64,000 nt of DNA from Xanthostigma xanthostigma (GCA_963575645.1 OY754476.1:682001-746000), one strand, 5' to 3'; positions 24,390-35,640 are shown, counted from the first letter of the stretch. Numbers and translations are program-made. Notes: generated by a model from the letters alone, not told the origin.

Positions 24390-25335
24390 AGTCTAAAATC
24401 GTGCATCAAAAGATGCTAAGATCACAGGAAGACTATAGCATACGATATACATTCTGCACCAAAATTTACCAACAAAATAAAAAAATATTTTTGATGAGTT
24501 TTGCCACTGAACGTAGAGTTTTTTAGTAATCTTTATTAACCTCGTTCTAAGTCCTATTTTCTTTAAAATTTTAGATTTTATGTTTGATGTGCCAAAAAAG
24601 TATGTCTCTCCCTTCTTTATCTCCGAAACTATTAGATTTAAAATTTTGAAATAAATACGGCATATAAAGAAGCTGACAAAGATCACAAAAAGACCATAGC
24701 AAACAAAAAATTCCGCGCCGAAACCCATCAAAAAATTTACAAAATATTTTTTTGACGAGTTTTGGCTTCGGCCGTAATGTTTTTCGTCTTTTTATCAACC
24801 TCTTAATATGCCTGTTTTTTTTTTTAAATTTTAAATTTAATAGTTTCAGAGATACAGCGGGAATAATCATTGGACGTCACTGCGGTTACCTCAGTCACGT
24901 AACAATGTCCAATGTCCCGCTTTATCTACGAAACTATTAAAAAAATTTGAAAAAAATAAGGCATATAAAGAAGCTGGTAAAGGTAACAAAAAAAGCAGTG
25001 TCTACGCCAAAAGTCATCAAAAATATATTTTTGAATTTTTTTTATGAATTTTGGCGCCGAATTTATCATTTTCTATAGCCTTCCTGTGATCCTTATCTGT
25101 CTCTTTATACACTTGATTTTTTTCAAATTTTTAGGCCTAAAACTTTAGAAGATATAGAAGGAAGAGACATGCTTTTTGTCACATCAAACGCCCAAAAAGC
25201 TGGTCTCTCCCTTAATTAATATCTTCTAAAGTATTAGGCTTAAGATTTTGAAAAAAATCAAGCGCATAAAGTGCCCGATAAGGATCACGGGAAGGCTGTA
25301 GCAAATAATAAAGGCGCCCAGATTCATAAAAAAAA
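24390..25335. repeat. Array of about seven half-units in alternating orientation
   Basis: A unit of about 110-130 bp appears repeatedly, alternately forward and inverted. Its core in one orientation is TATCTCCGAAACTATTAG, then an A/T-rich tract, then GGCATATAAAGAAGCTGACA and AAGATCAC and a G-C-GCC end. Units in that orientation are near 24435, 24665, 24960 and 25262. Opposite-orientation units are near 24550, 24815 and 25110. Same-orientation spacing is about 230-300 bp. Adjacent units can pair into hairpins of more than 100 bp. Open frames on the minus strand across it are by-products. No transposon ends were identified. Confidence 0.75.
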
Positions 25336-25863
25336 AAATAAAAATAATTTGTTGATGATTTTTGGCGTAGAAACAGCTTTTTCGAAGTTTTGTATGCATA
25401 TTTTAATAGTTAAAAATTCATCACAATATTTTCTATCTTTTCGCTAAAATAAGGCTACATTTAATATTTGCAGGAATAAAGTCTCTGCTCATTAAAAACT
25501 GAAGCAGTTAAAACGGGACTGGTAGATATGACATACGCATGTCTGACAATCGGAATTATACTGTACATGATAAAGATGTTACGTAATGAGTTGCAACACA
25601 TGTTCTTCCATAACATTAGAATTGTTTCATAACAACATCTATGCCCCCTCTCTTCAACCTCATTCCACCCCTGTACTTAAAACACGCGACGTGTATGGCA
25701 CAGTATATAAAGATGCATATTTTTTTAATTAAATTATGCATTAGATAAGGTGCATATGCCGTTGGAAAAATATTACATATTAATACAAAATATAAGACAG
25801 CTTCCATTTAATCATTTGAAACAGGGCTTCTAAAAAATTCAAATTATATTTTTTTATTATAAA

Positions 25864-26050
25864 CTAGCGACCCGGTCCGGCTTCGCACGAATTTGTAGAT
25901 TGTCACCTTTTTTCATCGACTTACGTTGCAAAACTGGTAAAAATTGTGTTACACGATCACGATACACCTATTGCCTTATATATACATAGTTAAAAAAAAA
26001 ATGAATTTTCGTGTACCGACTTATTGCCGTGTTTCTAGCCTCTGAGCAAA
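25864..26050 (-). mobile_element. 3' end of a third Helitron-like family
   Basis: Read on the minus strand the sequence ends TTCGTGCGAAGCCGGACC, then GGGTCG, then CTAGT. A GC hairpin followed by CTAG is a Helitron 3' terminus. The 5' limit is not clear, so the end coordinate is approximate. No coding sequence is seen. Confidence 0.5.
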
Positions 26051-26166
26051 AAATTACATGGCAGTCTATTTGACGGCCAAATATGGCCGTCGTATACGCA
26101 CTGCTTTCGTATTGATGGTAAATTGACAATGTACGGCCGTCATATTGATGGTAGGATATATCATTT

Positions 26167-26757
26167 TCATATATATACGCTAAGGTTTAAGATGTTTGCC
26201 TCCCTTTTTAGAAAAAACCACAAAATTTCTCCACATAAATTATATATCATTTTACAGATAATTGCTTGCTCTACTGACATTGACAACTAAAAAATTTATT
26301 ATTGCTTTTGTTTTTGTAAATTAATTAAATTACAGCAACGCTGAACAACGTCTGCCATCTGACAGCGTTAATTTTGAAACAACGTCAAAACTTCGATCTG
26401 TCATCTGACCTTCATATTGTAATACAACAGACACAATACTGCATACTGCCATCTGACGGCTTAAATTTTGAAACAGCGAGCAACGCTGAACAACGTCACA
26501 GCAATACTGCATGATGCCATCTGACGGTTTAGCTCAACGCTTTTGCTACTTGCGCCTCTATATGACAATTTTAGTAAAATATTTCTTCGATCTGTCATCT
26601 GAGCTTCATATTGTAATACAACAAAAAGAAGAACGTTATAAGCAGTGTGCAAAATTAGAAACGAATTGAATACCTGCAATCATATTTAAAAAATAATTTT
26701 GTAAAGTGATAATTATTATACTTATTTAGTGCGAATAATCCGCACAGGCCACGCTAG
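26167..26757 (+). mobile_element. Non-autonomous Helitron, family B, copy 2 (591 bp)
   Basis: It begins TCATATATATACGCTAAGG and ends with the hairpin GTGCGAATAATCCGCAC, then AGGCCACG and CTAG. One mismatch breaks the 3' palindrome. It has an extra internal module, bounded by the repeated words CAACGTC and GCCATCTGACGG, relative to copy 1. Confidence 0.85.
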
Positions 26758-27340
26758 TATATATCTATATTCGCAAGTGTAGTGAAACCAGTTTACACAT
26801 CAATTCGCATGAGTACCGCGTCATCTGTTACTGAGTTATTCGTCTATACTAGTACCGCTGTTATATTTCTATCTTTTTACCATCACACTTTCTCCATAAC
26901 CGATCGGGATCACTATTTATCGCGGTTTAATAAATTGGTCAAAACCGACGATGCTTAAGTTCTGGTCTCCCCTTTTCGCAAGAAATACATTGATCGTGTT
27001 AATTATTCTCAACCTCGCTGTATATAGTTTAGAGGAAGTTGATTTTACACTTACATACATTCAAAAGAGCTTGGGGCAATTAATTACATAATTTATACTT
27101 TATAATTACAAGAGGCGTTCAGAATAAACGAGATACGAACAATTAATTACGTGTTGCCAGAGAGAAAAGTTAGAGCAGTGAGGAGATCGTTTCATGCAAC
27201 AAAAAATATAATACATGTCGTCAACATACCTGTTGAGATAAACTTAATTACCAAAAACCACTAAGTCGAGTTGTTGAAGTACATTAATATACGACGGGCG
27301 GAATTGAGGAGTTGAGAAGGATGAGGTTGCAAGCGCGAGA

Positions 27341-27372
27341 CAAACACACAAACACATACACACACACAAAGT
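27341..27372. repeat. CA-rich simple repeat
   Basis: An imperfect run of ACACA units, interrupted twice. Confidence 0.7.
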
Positions 27373-27523
27373 TCACTTCTACTAAAGATCACATTCACCG
27401 ACCCTAGTTAAATTTAATCTTACAGTTTAATGTTGGGTTGCAAACCTCACTGTCAGAAAATTTGAATTTACAATGACCTCAGATTGCAATAAAAGTTTTT
27501 TTTTATTATTCTTCAGTTCTCAC

Positions 27524-28289
27524 TAGAGAATACAATCCCGGAATCCCGAATCTCGGGATCCCGGCCGTTTTCTGGCCCCGAAAATCCCGGGATCGTACTT
27601 GGCTAATCTCGGGATTTTCGGGATTGCCACAAACAGATCTAGTTTGAATTCCGTAATCCGTTGTGCCTTGACAATTACCTTGCCTAGATTATATTAATAT
27701 TATTTGTTACATAACGACAAAAAACAATCCTTAAATACGCGGTACGATATGTAAGAATATGAAAACTCCGGATCCTGAAGTACAAGTACAAAATGAATCG
27801 GGGTTGGCAAATAGTATTAGACGTGAAATAAGCCTGTTCTAAAATGGAGGAGTTCGTGGATATCACTTAGAAACAGCATATAAGTATCTATTGTCTATTC
27901 CTCCAACCAGCGTAGAACCTGAGCGAGCGTTTTCAGCTGCTGCTTATGTTGGCAATAAACTACGAAGCAGGTTGGAATTCAAGCTTTGATATTTCTGCGA
28001 TTGTATTTTCGAAATACTAAATAGCTTTTTTGTGTTGTCTTTTTGATTTCTTACAAAAGTAAAGTTTTTTTTTGTTTTGTCTATTTTCTTTTCTTACTAC
28101 CTATATTGTGATTTATGTTGTGCAACGATACTAAAAACATTTTTTAAGAAATTACTCAAGTTTTTTTTCGTTTGAGCCCAATTAGAATCCACATAGTCTA
28201 ATCCCGGGATAGCCCCGAGATCCCGGGATTACGCATCAAAAATTCCGTAATCCCGGGATTGAAAAACATGCTCGGGATTGTATTCTCTA
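27524..28289 (+). mobile_element. hAT transposon remnant (766 bp) with transposase tail
   Basis: The termini TAGAGAATACAATCCCG and CGGGATTGTATTCTCTA are perfect 17-bp inverted repeats, flanked by 8-bp copies of GTTCTCAC (27516-27523 and 28290-28297). Subterminal regions are filled with TCCCGGGAT / ATCTCGGGAT repeats on both sides. Internally, a decayed hAT dimerisation domain is readable on the plus strand (27864-28023). This is a deletion derivative of an autonomous hAT element. Confidence 0.93.
27864..28023 (+). pseudogene. hAT transposase C-terminal dimerisation domain fragment
   Basis: The frame reads HLETAYKYLLSIPPTSVEPE, then RAFSAAAYVGNKLRSRLE. This is the conserved hAT C-terminal signature (A.kYL.iP.tS...ERvFS.aG.v...R..L). 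A frameshift near 27983 is needed to pick up the following ALIFLRLYFRN, which corresponds to the terminal 'l.FL' helix. The N-terminal zinc finger and the catalytic core are deleted, so it is not functional. Confidence 0.85.
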
Positions 28290-28390
28290 GTTCTCACTCA
28301 CAATTTCCGTTGCAGTATATCGGTTTTAATGCAGGAACGTTATTATTAACTCACGCGTTGTGGAATAAAAAATATTCTATACTTTTAGTG

Positions 28391-28800
28391 CCCTCGCGCA
28401 CTAGGCAGCCTGGCTGCGGCAGCCAGTCGAACATATGACGGTATATGGGAGCCCGCGCACTTAAGCAGCCACGAACTCCCGGCTGCGGCAGCCATAAAGC
28501 GCGCCTGATTGCACGGCAGCTCATTGGCTTCGCGCAGCCACGAACTCCCGGCTGCGGAAGCCATAAAGCGCGCCTGATTGCACGACAGCCCATTGGTTGC
28601 GCGCAGCCACGAACTCCCGGCTGCGGAAGCCATAAAGCGCGGCTGATTGCGCGGCTGATTGCGCGGCTGATTGCGCGGCTGATTGCACGGCAATCCATTG
28701 GCTGCGCGCAGCCAGAGCTAGTGTGGACGAATTTATATGGCTGCCGTCAGTCACCGCGCACTTGTCGACAGTCAGACCAATTTTTCTTCTGGAGTTATAC
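28391..28800. repeat. GC-rich 69-bp tandem repeat with nested 12-bp repeat
   Basis: GCAGCCACGAACTCCCGGCT starts at 28465, 28534 and 28603 (period exactly 69). A last partial unit starts at 28708 after an expansion of 12-bp units GCGGCTGATTGC (28657-28692). The related word GGCTGCGGCAGCC appears near 28408. Both periods are multiples of three, which keeps several frames open on both strands, so the 148-residue plus frame and the two minus frames here are not evidence for a gene. The GC content is far above that of the region. It abuts a truncated Harbinger transposase at 28807. Confidence 0.85.
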
Positions 28801-28806
28801 AAGCTC

Positions 28807-29181
28807 TCATATAGGTGTATCAGTGCCCTTGATTGAATTTCTTATATTCTCCAAAAGGTTATTAAACGATTGCACTGACATTCTCGTGTAGTTAAAAAGC
28901 CGGTCTGGGTATTTACGAAGATCTCTAAAATAGGAATGAAATAAGCCTTTTGAGTGCCGTTCTAGAATCAAATGTCTTTTCTCAGCTTTGCGTTTTTTAC
29001 GAGATATGTACAAAATTACAAGTTCTTCGAAGTTCATATCGCTCGACGAAAGGGTCACAACTGACCGTCCGTTGACTGTTAAAAGTGGCTGCTCAAATAT
29101 TTCGGCCGCCGCTGCCTCCCTAACGTTGGAGCCGATACTTATGTCCTTCTTCTGAAACTCGAATATTCGTTGTATCACCAA
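28807..29181 (-). pseudogene. PIF/Harbinger transposase, N-terminal part only
   Basis: This 124-residue frame starts MVIQRIFEFQKKDI and contains ISRKKRKAEKRHLILER, GLFHSYFRDLRKYPDRLFNY and TRMSVQSFNNLLENIRNSIK before stopping at GTDTPI. This is the N-terminal region of Harbinger nucleases (basic segment, then the 'eF..l...LR.dpe.FfnyfRMs...F..LL..i' motif). A full protein is about 350-450 residues with a DDE nuclease core, which is absent. The frame ends where the sequence runs into the GC-rich 69-bp tandem repeat, so the C-terminal part was lost at that junction. The N-terminus is open and not obviously mutated, suggesting fairly recent truncation. Confidence 0.75.
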
Positions 29182-29671
29182 TAAATAAAAAAGCTGTGAA
29201 AACGGACGTTAATAAATAAATGTTATAACCAAGTTAAATTATAATTACGTTTGTTGAACCCTGCAGTTTCTACACTATTATTATTATACAGACATAACAA
29301 ACTTCGTTCGTATAGCATATATTACGATTAATAGTATCTAAGCCTCCAAGGTACATGATACAAAATACATTTAATGTCATCCATCATGACCCCTAAACAA
29401 CTTACTTTTTCCACAAAGTTCCCCGTTCCCTTCGTCATGCGTTCTATGTACATATTACATACACAGACTTTGGAGACAGGGTTGTTTGTTACTGCCGTTG
29501 AAGTGTAGACAACCAATGCGATTGTACCCCGAAATATAAGTTGCAAGCAAAAACAACGAATTGTATAAGGTAGACTAGCCCATATTGGATCACATCCCAA
29601 ATTGAGTCGCCTCTATTTTTATAACTTCTTAAAGCACCGGAAGGATTTTTCGAGAGTGTCTAACGTTGGAT
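29182..29671. other. Non-coding between two Harbinger remnants
   Basis: No gene was recognised. It may be interior sequence of a single decayed Harbinger element running from 28.4 to 30.3 kb, since transposase and MADF remnants flank it, but no shared outer ends were proven. Confidence 0.35.
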
Positions 29672-30292
29672 GCACCTGTCTGACAACGGATAACGGCCCG
29701 ATTTTTATGACGGGCGACGGGCCGATGCGCAGTGTTCAATAGGTTTGTTAACGCGACGGGCATCTAATATTACTGTTTTAATATATGGTTTTGTTTTTTT
29801 ATAATTAATGTACTTTTATGTGTATGACGTTCGCATCCGCTTATGGCTTCGCGAAGAAATAAAATCTATCTTATCGTTGCAACAAAACTCAACGGATACC
29901 CGCAAGGCGCTCCTCGGCGCGACGGCGGTCGGTCCGATGCAGTGGACCACGTAATTTCGTAGAAGTCTGTTGACGACAACAGATGTGCGCGCACGTTTTT
30001 ACCTACACCTACCTACCTTGTGTTGCTCATTGTGAATATGGAGTTTACAATTGATATTGATATGGATTTATTAATTAGCCTTGTTCATAATAGGCCAGTG
30101 TTGGGACAAGACTTTAGAAAATCACAAAAATAAACAAGCAAGACATAACGTACTTGCACTTCTTCGCCCTTCAAGTATAGAACTGATATCGATAACAACG
30201 GACGCGCTCACGTATATTAGCGGATCGTGTACAAAGGTAACCGTTTCGCGTCGGCCCGTTACCCGTCGACTAAAACGATCGTTGACAAGAGC
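29672..30292. mobile_element. PIF/Harbinger-type element, copy 2
   Basis: This is related in inverted orientation to 11401-11897: it shares GACAACGGATAACGGCCCG near the left, GCGACGGCGGTCGGTCCGAT in the middle, and TTGACAAGAGCC at the right. It is longer because of an AT-rich insertion of about 130 bp near 29770-29880. The left terminus has diverged, so the exact boundary is approximate. It carries a MADF-domain remnant (30038-30170). Confidence 0.65.
30038..30170 (+). pseudogene. MADF-domain fragment with frameshift
   Basis: The start reads MEFTIDIDMDLLISLVHNRP. After a one-base frameshift at the codon following PV, it continues as WDKTLENHKNKQARHNV. Together these fit the MADF consensus 'LI..V..rP.LWdk....Yk.k..r...W..i'. 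MADF proteins are DNA-binding partners in PIF/Harbinger transposition. The rest of the domain is lost. Confidence 0.65.
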
Positions 30293-30654
30293 CATGAGAA
30301 AGTACTGATCTTCGTTTAATGGTAAGAGAATTTTTGAAAGTGTCAATATTATATTTATACATTAGTGTTTTCTGATGTCGTAAACGGCTATTATCAGTGC
30401 AGAATCGATTCTATCGTGGACACGGGCTACAGTAAGCAAATATATGATCTGTAGCAAATGCAATTTCAATTGGACAAACTATACGAATCGTTATTTAAGT
30501 GCAGACAGCAATAATTGTGCACGAAATATACATCATGGACAAAGGCAAAACATACTTGCATCGTGCGCATTGCATACAGCATTGTTGGGATCTGAACTGG
30601 GACATAGGGATGCACCAATGTCAGTGTAAACATTTTTTTTGCTATATAACTTTG

Positions 30655-30800
30655 AAATCTTTAATTAACGTCTGATTATAACTCTTCAATAAATAAAATT
30701 ATCGACCAATTTTTCAGACAATATATTAACAAAAAATATATTTTTTTTTTGTTAATATATTGTCTGAAAAATTGGTCGATAATTTTATTTATTTATATAA
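30655..30800. repeat. Penelope-like element terminal palindrome
   Basis: TTAACGTCTGATTATAACTC, AATAAATAAAATTATCGACC and AATTTTTCAGACAATATATT are followed, after a run of A and T, by the inverted copy ATATATTGTCTGAAAAATTG and GTCGATAATTTTATTTATT. The arms are nearly identical over about 60 bp. The same terminal sequence forms palindromes at 5450-5600 and 57168-57569. Confidence 0.7.
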
Positions 30801-31525
30801 CTTTGATTAAACAGAGTTTCATATTTTCAAGGTGATTTAAAAAATATTTTCTTATTTCAAATCCTGGTATACTTTAATGCTGATACGAAAAAAGATTTTG
30901 ACTCTAAAATACAAAATAAAAAAAGTTACAGATACCATCGGATGTTTGTTAAGTATATGAGAATTGTAAATATTTAAATGGTAGAGAACAGATAAAACCT
31001 ATCAAATGATATTGTGACATTAAAAATTAAAAAGTTACTAATAGTTAACACTAAAATGGCTGCTTTCTAGTGCATGCAGTTAGAAATGGACGTAGGTGTA
31101 CGATTGCGTTTCCACTCAATCTTTATTAGAGCGAGTAACCTATCGCTGGACCATTCAAAGTATATATAAACGAGAGAGATAGAGAAGGAGGAAAGAGAAA
31201 CGACACCTAGAATCGTCCTGCTCGTCCTAAAAACTCATTCTACCGCCCTTCAGACATTAATGATAAAATAAAAAACCCTCCCGGTTGTGCGATGCCTCTA
31301 AACTGCTAGCAGGTTGCAATGTTCATCGGGATATTGATGACCGACCTGAGTTGTAACAGACAGAGATGGTACTATACACGCTTGTCTAAAGAACATTATC
31401 TTTCTTTGTTTCACGTACCGGTAGGTTGATATCAAACGTCTGTGTTGTGTGGAAAGAAGAATGTGCAGCACTTATGTACACTACATACGAGGTTCAACAA
31501 TTTTTTTCCACAATAAGACAAAAAG

Positions 31526-31878
31526 AAAAACAGTTGTGTGGTTTTAAGAAACCACGACGCAAGTGAAACTTTTATTGGATTGTAGACACTTATCCATCAC
31601 GATTAATTATAAACAACAATATTCACATGAATACACGAATAAAAACATGTAAACACTGTACAGCACTTGCCCGCATGACAGACTGACTATGTGTTATACA
31701 TACTACACGGTCAGCTGATGCTAACCATGGGCGCCGCCATATTGGCCTTGGCTGTTCTACCGAGCGCCTACTCCGAGCGACTTTCACTTTACCCCTACTC
31801 CGCGGCCGCCTGTAATGCGACATGCAACAGACGGCCAGAAAAATTCGGGGCGATAGAATAAAAGTTTCACTTTAAAAA
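31526..31878 (-). mobile_element. Dispersed 350-bp repeat 'GTTGTGTGG', copy 1
   Basis: The whole block is the reverse complement of 43227-43578 with few differences. One end carries a hairpin GTGGTTTTAAGAAACCAC. Short inverted copies of AGTGAAACTTTTATT lie near both sides (about 31562 and 31860). The GC-rich interior includes CGGCGGCGCCC-type sequence and GCGGCCGCCTGTAATGCG. The overall plan (hairpin, AATAAA, short inverted repeat) could be a solo LTR or a TIR element. I could not decide. Confidence 0.65.
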
Positions 31879-31896
31879 TTCGTAAACTTACTCACT

Positions 31897-32131
31897 AACA
31901 TAATTGTGACATTGGTAAAATAGTTCCAAAGACGGTATATGTTTCCTTTGTTGAGTGAACAAGTTTCCGAGAACATATCCAAGGAACGATCTCGTTCCAT
32001 TGTTTTACTGAAATCTTTGCGTTGGAGGAAGAAATGATGAGTGTCCGCGGATTGCGAACCGTCGTTGTTCCACAGTTCCGAAAATCTACACGGACAGGAA
32101 TATGCTTCGTAGCATAAAACACCAAGCATAC
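31897..32131 (-). CDS. Candidate internal exon, gene unknown
   Basis: This GC-richer 235-bp island sits between two mobile elements (ending 31878 and starting 32168). On the minus strand it is preceded by GTGTTTAG (acceptor-like) and followed by GTGAGTAAGT, which contains two consensus donors. Two frames are open through most of it. One reads MLGVLCYEAYSCPCRFSELW, then NNDGSQSADTHHFFLQRKDF and so on. The other reads VFYATKHIPVRVDFRNCG, then TTTVRNPRTLIISSSNAK, and reaches a stop at the donor. I recognise neither as a known family. It is on the strand of the plexin-like exon, but I cannot link them. Chance openness in a low-AT island, or an unrecognised repeat, is the alternative. Confidence 0.3.
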
Positions 32132-32167
32132 CTAAACACGCCAGACGTCCGATACAGTAGGTACATA

Positions 32168-32413
32168 TATAATACGCGCCACGGATCTAAAAGGTTCGGA
32201 AGTTAGTCACAAACAGCGTCGAAAAGGCACATTTAAAAGCCGTTGTGACTCCCACCACCTCCCAGCACGGAACGTGCGCTCGTCGGTGATTGGCCGTGAT
32301 CGCTCGTTGCCTTTGTCACTTGTCGCTTTCCTGCTTTAAAATACAGTTGAGTACGCTATTGTCAAATTGCTATTGTTATTTTAGAACCTTTTAGATTCGT
32401 GGCGCGTATTATA
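32168..32413. mobile_element. Miniature inverted-repeat element, family 'TATAATACGCGCC', copy 2
   Basis: The ends TATAATACGCGCCACG and CGTGGCGCGTATTATA are identical to those of 7114-7430. The interior is about 70 bp shorter and inverted relative to that copy (GTGATTGGCCGTGATCGCTC here against ATCACGTCCAATCACCGACG there). Confidence 0.8.
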
Positions 32414-34705
32414 CACTCACATTCGGGAACGAACTAATACTCATACTGTCGTCGTTGTCTAAATTGACGAATAACGACAGATGAAATCGGACTAAATGCC
32501 GAAGAATGAATTTCCCAGGTAAGATAGGAAACTTTCCCTGGACATATACTCGTCCGTAATTACTGAAGTCTAGTTAGAAGCACTGACTTAACAAGCAGCG
32601 ACTTAACGAGGGACATCAGTTGCTTCGCTCTCTTGGTCAAATATATATACAGTATATTAAAGCTTGATTTTACAATTAAACCAGCCAGACCTTTGGATTA
32701 TAAAAAACCGAAACTGTTTGTTTCGGTAAGATAATAAAATTAACCCCAACCTCGTACATGATACAAAAAGAAGAAGGTAGTTTGTGTTCAGGTTCAGAGG
32801 GCAAAGGTATTTTGTGTGCTGTACAAAAGAAGTTGAGGGCAACAATTCATTGTCTGGGAGAGTGAGACAGTATGGATGGATGCAAAATATATATACAGTA
32901 TGTTTCAAAAATTAATATTAAGACAAATCTGAGAAGTGAAATCTTTTACTATTTTTGTCTTCAAAGTGTAATTATCAAATTTGTAAGACAGACTTGTCTG
33001 AACTTAGTAGGTACCAATTGGCAATTCATATTTTTAATTCAATATTATTTTTATAAAAAACAAATTGAAAATGCAATTGGTATTTTTACAGTTCTCGGAT
33101 TAGAACTTGGGAACTGGGGGCTTGTATCGCTACACACTCGGCTATCCTTCCAACCAAGTCTAGTTTTCCGACTACGATCGGCCTCACGCCAAAATCGATT
33201 TTTCGGTAAAAATTAATTTTTGTACGAGTGAAACCACGAACAAAAAGTTGGTAAATTAATTATGCAAAAATTAAATAAAATTTGGTACTATTTTCACTGG
33301 ACGTCGAAAACAAATCAAAGTAACTAATAATAATAGCAAAACGTGAATCGAAATCAAATAAAAAACGTTTTATCTTTATAGGAAAAGCACTAACTGTGAG
33401 CTAGATTAAAGTTGGCTCCATGTATTTCTTCTTTTTACCCCGTTATGTACAAACAATATTACAGTCAATGTGTACTGTCGCTGATACAGCTCAGCACAAA
33501 GCTTCCAAGTTAATACGCATTCGACTGTGAAAGGGTATTTACTACATATCTCTATTCCGCTTCACTACAATATTGATTTCTACTAGTGTCAAACATCGAT
33601 ATTTTTCAATACCTGTTAAGTTATTGATGAACACGGTGACCTAATTACATGATGATCAAGTGATCTTAAATTAAGTCAGAGGTTTCAGAATAATAAGTTA
33701 CTTATTTGCCCTTCCATAAGACGCATTACTAATATTAAAATGCAAAGTAGACTTACGAGATTCCGTAACATTAAAATTCGTAAGCATAAATAAAAATATC
33801 GAGGGAATTTATGGAACTATTTAGCTGAAACGATAAATCATAGTATTTCTTAATGTAATTAATGAACAGTTGTTAAGACGCTTCTTTCAATAAAGGAATG
33901 CAAGATTACGCATTCAAATATAAAATGAGTTCTACTAGATTTACAGTAACGATGTAACATAAGCTTTTACAGGCTACGGAAGCCTGGAGCACATGTTAGT
34001 AACTGCCGGTAAGATGGTAAAATACAAGGACTAAGGGAAGGTGGCGTTTGTAAAGTACGCTGAATACAACTGACTTGGGACTGAAACAGTGTTGCCACGT
34101 CTAGGAAAATCCTCAGTATAAAAAATTCCGATCGGTTTGGAGAAAAATACAGTCATCTTTTTTACTGATATCAAGGGAAATCTATTGGGGGTCTTAAAAA
34201 AATTGAAAGATTTTTCGAAAAAACCTGTTATAATTGTAGATGCGAAATTTAAGTATTTTATACTATTAATCGAGCAATGACTAGTATTAGGAAAATTTTA
34301 GATTCTGATCATATTCACATGTCTCTCTAGTTAATTACAATAATTGTTACTATTGAAAAGCTTTACGTAGTGGTGCCTCATTCGTCTCCAAATATGGTCA
34401 AAAACTAATAATACTACTTTAAAGCGAACGACAAGGGAAATCGAGAGAAATTATTAGTTCAAAATCTGGGGAGACAGATCTGGCAACGCTGTATCGAGAT
34501 GCAATGTGGTGCCTTTCAAGGTGAGGAACTAATGACTACTTTAAAAATACAGACTGACTCACTTTGGAATTGCCCTGATTCAAGATTAATGATTATCAAT
34601 TAACCTGAAAAATCATCAATTCTTTTAAAATAACGATCTTACTTCTTAGTCTAATAGTGCAGGCAGTTCCTGCTTTACGAGTTTCAAGCTTTATGAATTC
34701 TTTTT
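32414..34705. other. Non-coding, nothing firmly recognised
   Basis: A plus frame at 32872-33216 (114 codons) is built of AT-rich sequence joined to CTCGGATTAGAACTTGGGAA, a fragment of a repeat also seen near 21715, so it is not taken as a gene. Otherwise there is no visible structure. Confidence 0.4.
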
Positions 34706-35353
34706 GACGTGATAACGTCTTATAAATTGATGAAATACCGCCAGCACACACGAAAAAGAGTAATGTTCCGCAAGCGAGAGCGCGATATAAGCGATAGAGA
34801 TGCACGATCGGCCCAAGCGTCGGCTTGTGCGCATTTCTCCCTCTTCTCGCGTGACGTCAGAGAGTAGTGTGCGTTCAACATTTTTTTCGGCTGTTCCAGC
34901 GAAAGCTACATCTGACAGATGGCCTTTGTTTTATAAACCGTGGAAATTAAGGCTTAAAGTCAAGATATCTAATAAAAATGTCATAAATTATCGAATTTTT
35001 AAAGCAATTTTTCAGATAATACATCGTTATTTGTCAATTGATAGTTTGTACACAAACGCAGCTACATTTTGTATCAAAAACAAATCTTGGGAGATATCTG
35101 CATTTCATAACAGCAGATAAATTATACGGTTTGTTAACAAATATATAATATATATACATTCTTTTAAATGTCTTTTATAATTGCTGAAAAATATGTATTT
35201 TGCTTTGGTTGATCAAATTATTAGTCGGTAAAAATATAGTTTGACAGCTACTAAAATTTAGGTTATGTATTATTAAATATGATATTCGAGCGGAATACGT
35301 TATCACGTAAAACTATCGTCCGTAAACCGACTTTACAGACAACCAATTTTTTT
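34706..35353. repeat. Dispersed repeat 'GACGTGATAACGTC', copy 1
   Basis: It shares ACGTGATAACGTCTTATAAA, then AAGCGAGAGCGC, and near its other end ATACGTTATCACGTAAAACT and CCGTAAACCGACTTTACAGA with 52031-52238. The inverted words GTGATAACGT and ACGTTATCAC suggest a transposon with terminal or subterminal inverted repeats. The present copy is about three times longer and includes a 106-codon plus frame (34800-35120) without family character. That frame could be chance. Confidence 0.55.
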
Positions 35354-35640
35354 TTACGTATATCAAGTATCAACAACATTTTAAATATAAACGTAGGTAT
35401 CTGAAATAAAATTAAATATGCGTATATTCTCACTTAAGAACGAATTAATTCGTTAAGTCTAAAACTATCTGAATGGATTTCTAGGCAGACTACTGACACA
35501 TAATTTAGAATGAAAAGAGACAATTTTTTATATTACCAATGTTATACAAATATATTCAAAAAATTATTTTTACTTACATTTAGTTTTATAGTAATTTCCA
35601 TAAAAATTAAGTTTCAAAGATATTAAACATACAAAGTAAT

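Noticed and set aside
24393..24870. Minus frames of 99-112 codons with hydrophobic, membrane-like segments
   Set aside because: They follow the alternating repeat array and shift with its units. The hydrophobic look comes from T-rich sequence.
28445..28891. 148-codon plus frame and two overlapping minus frames of 102-115 codons
   Set aside because: They are produced by a tandem repeat whose 69-bp and 12-bp periods are multiples of three; the same residues recur mechanically in several frames.
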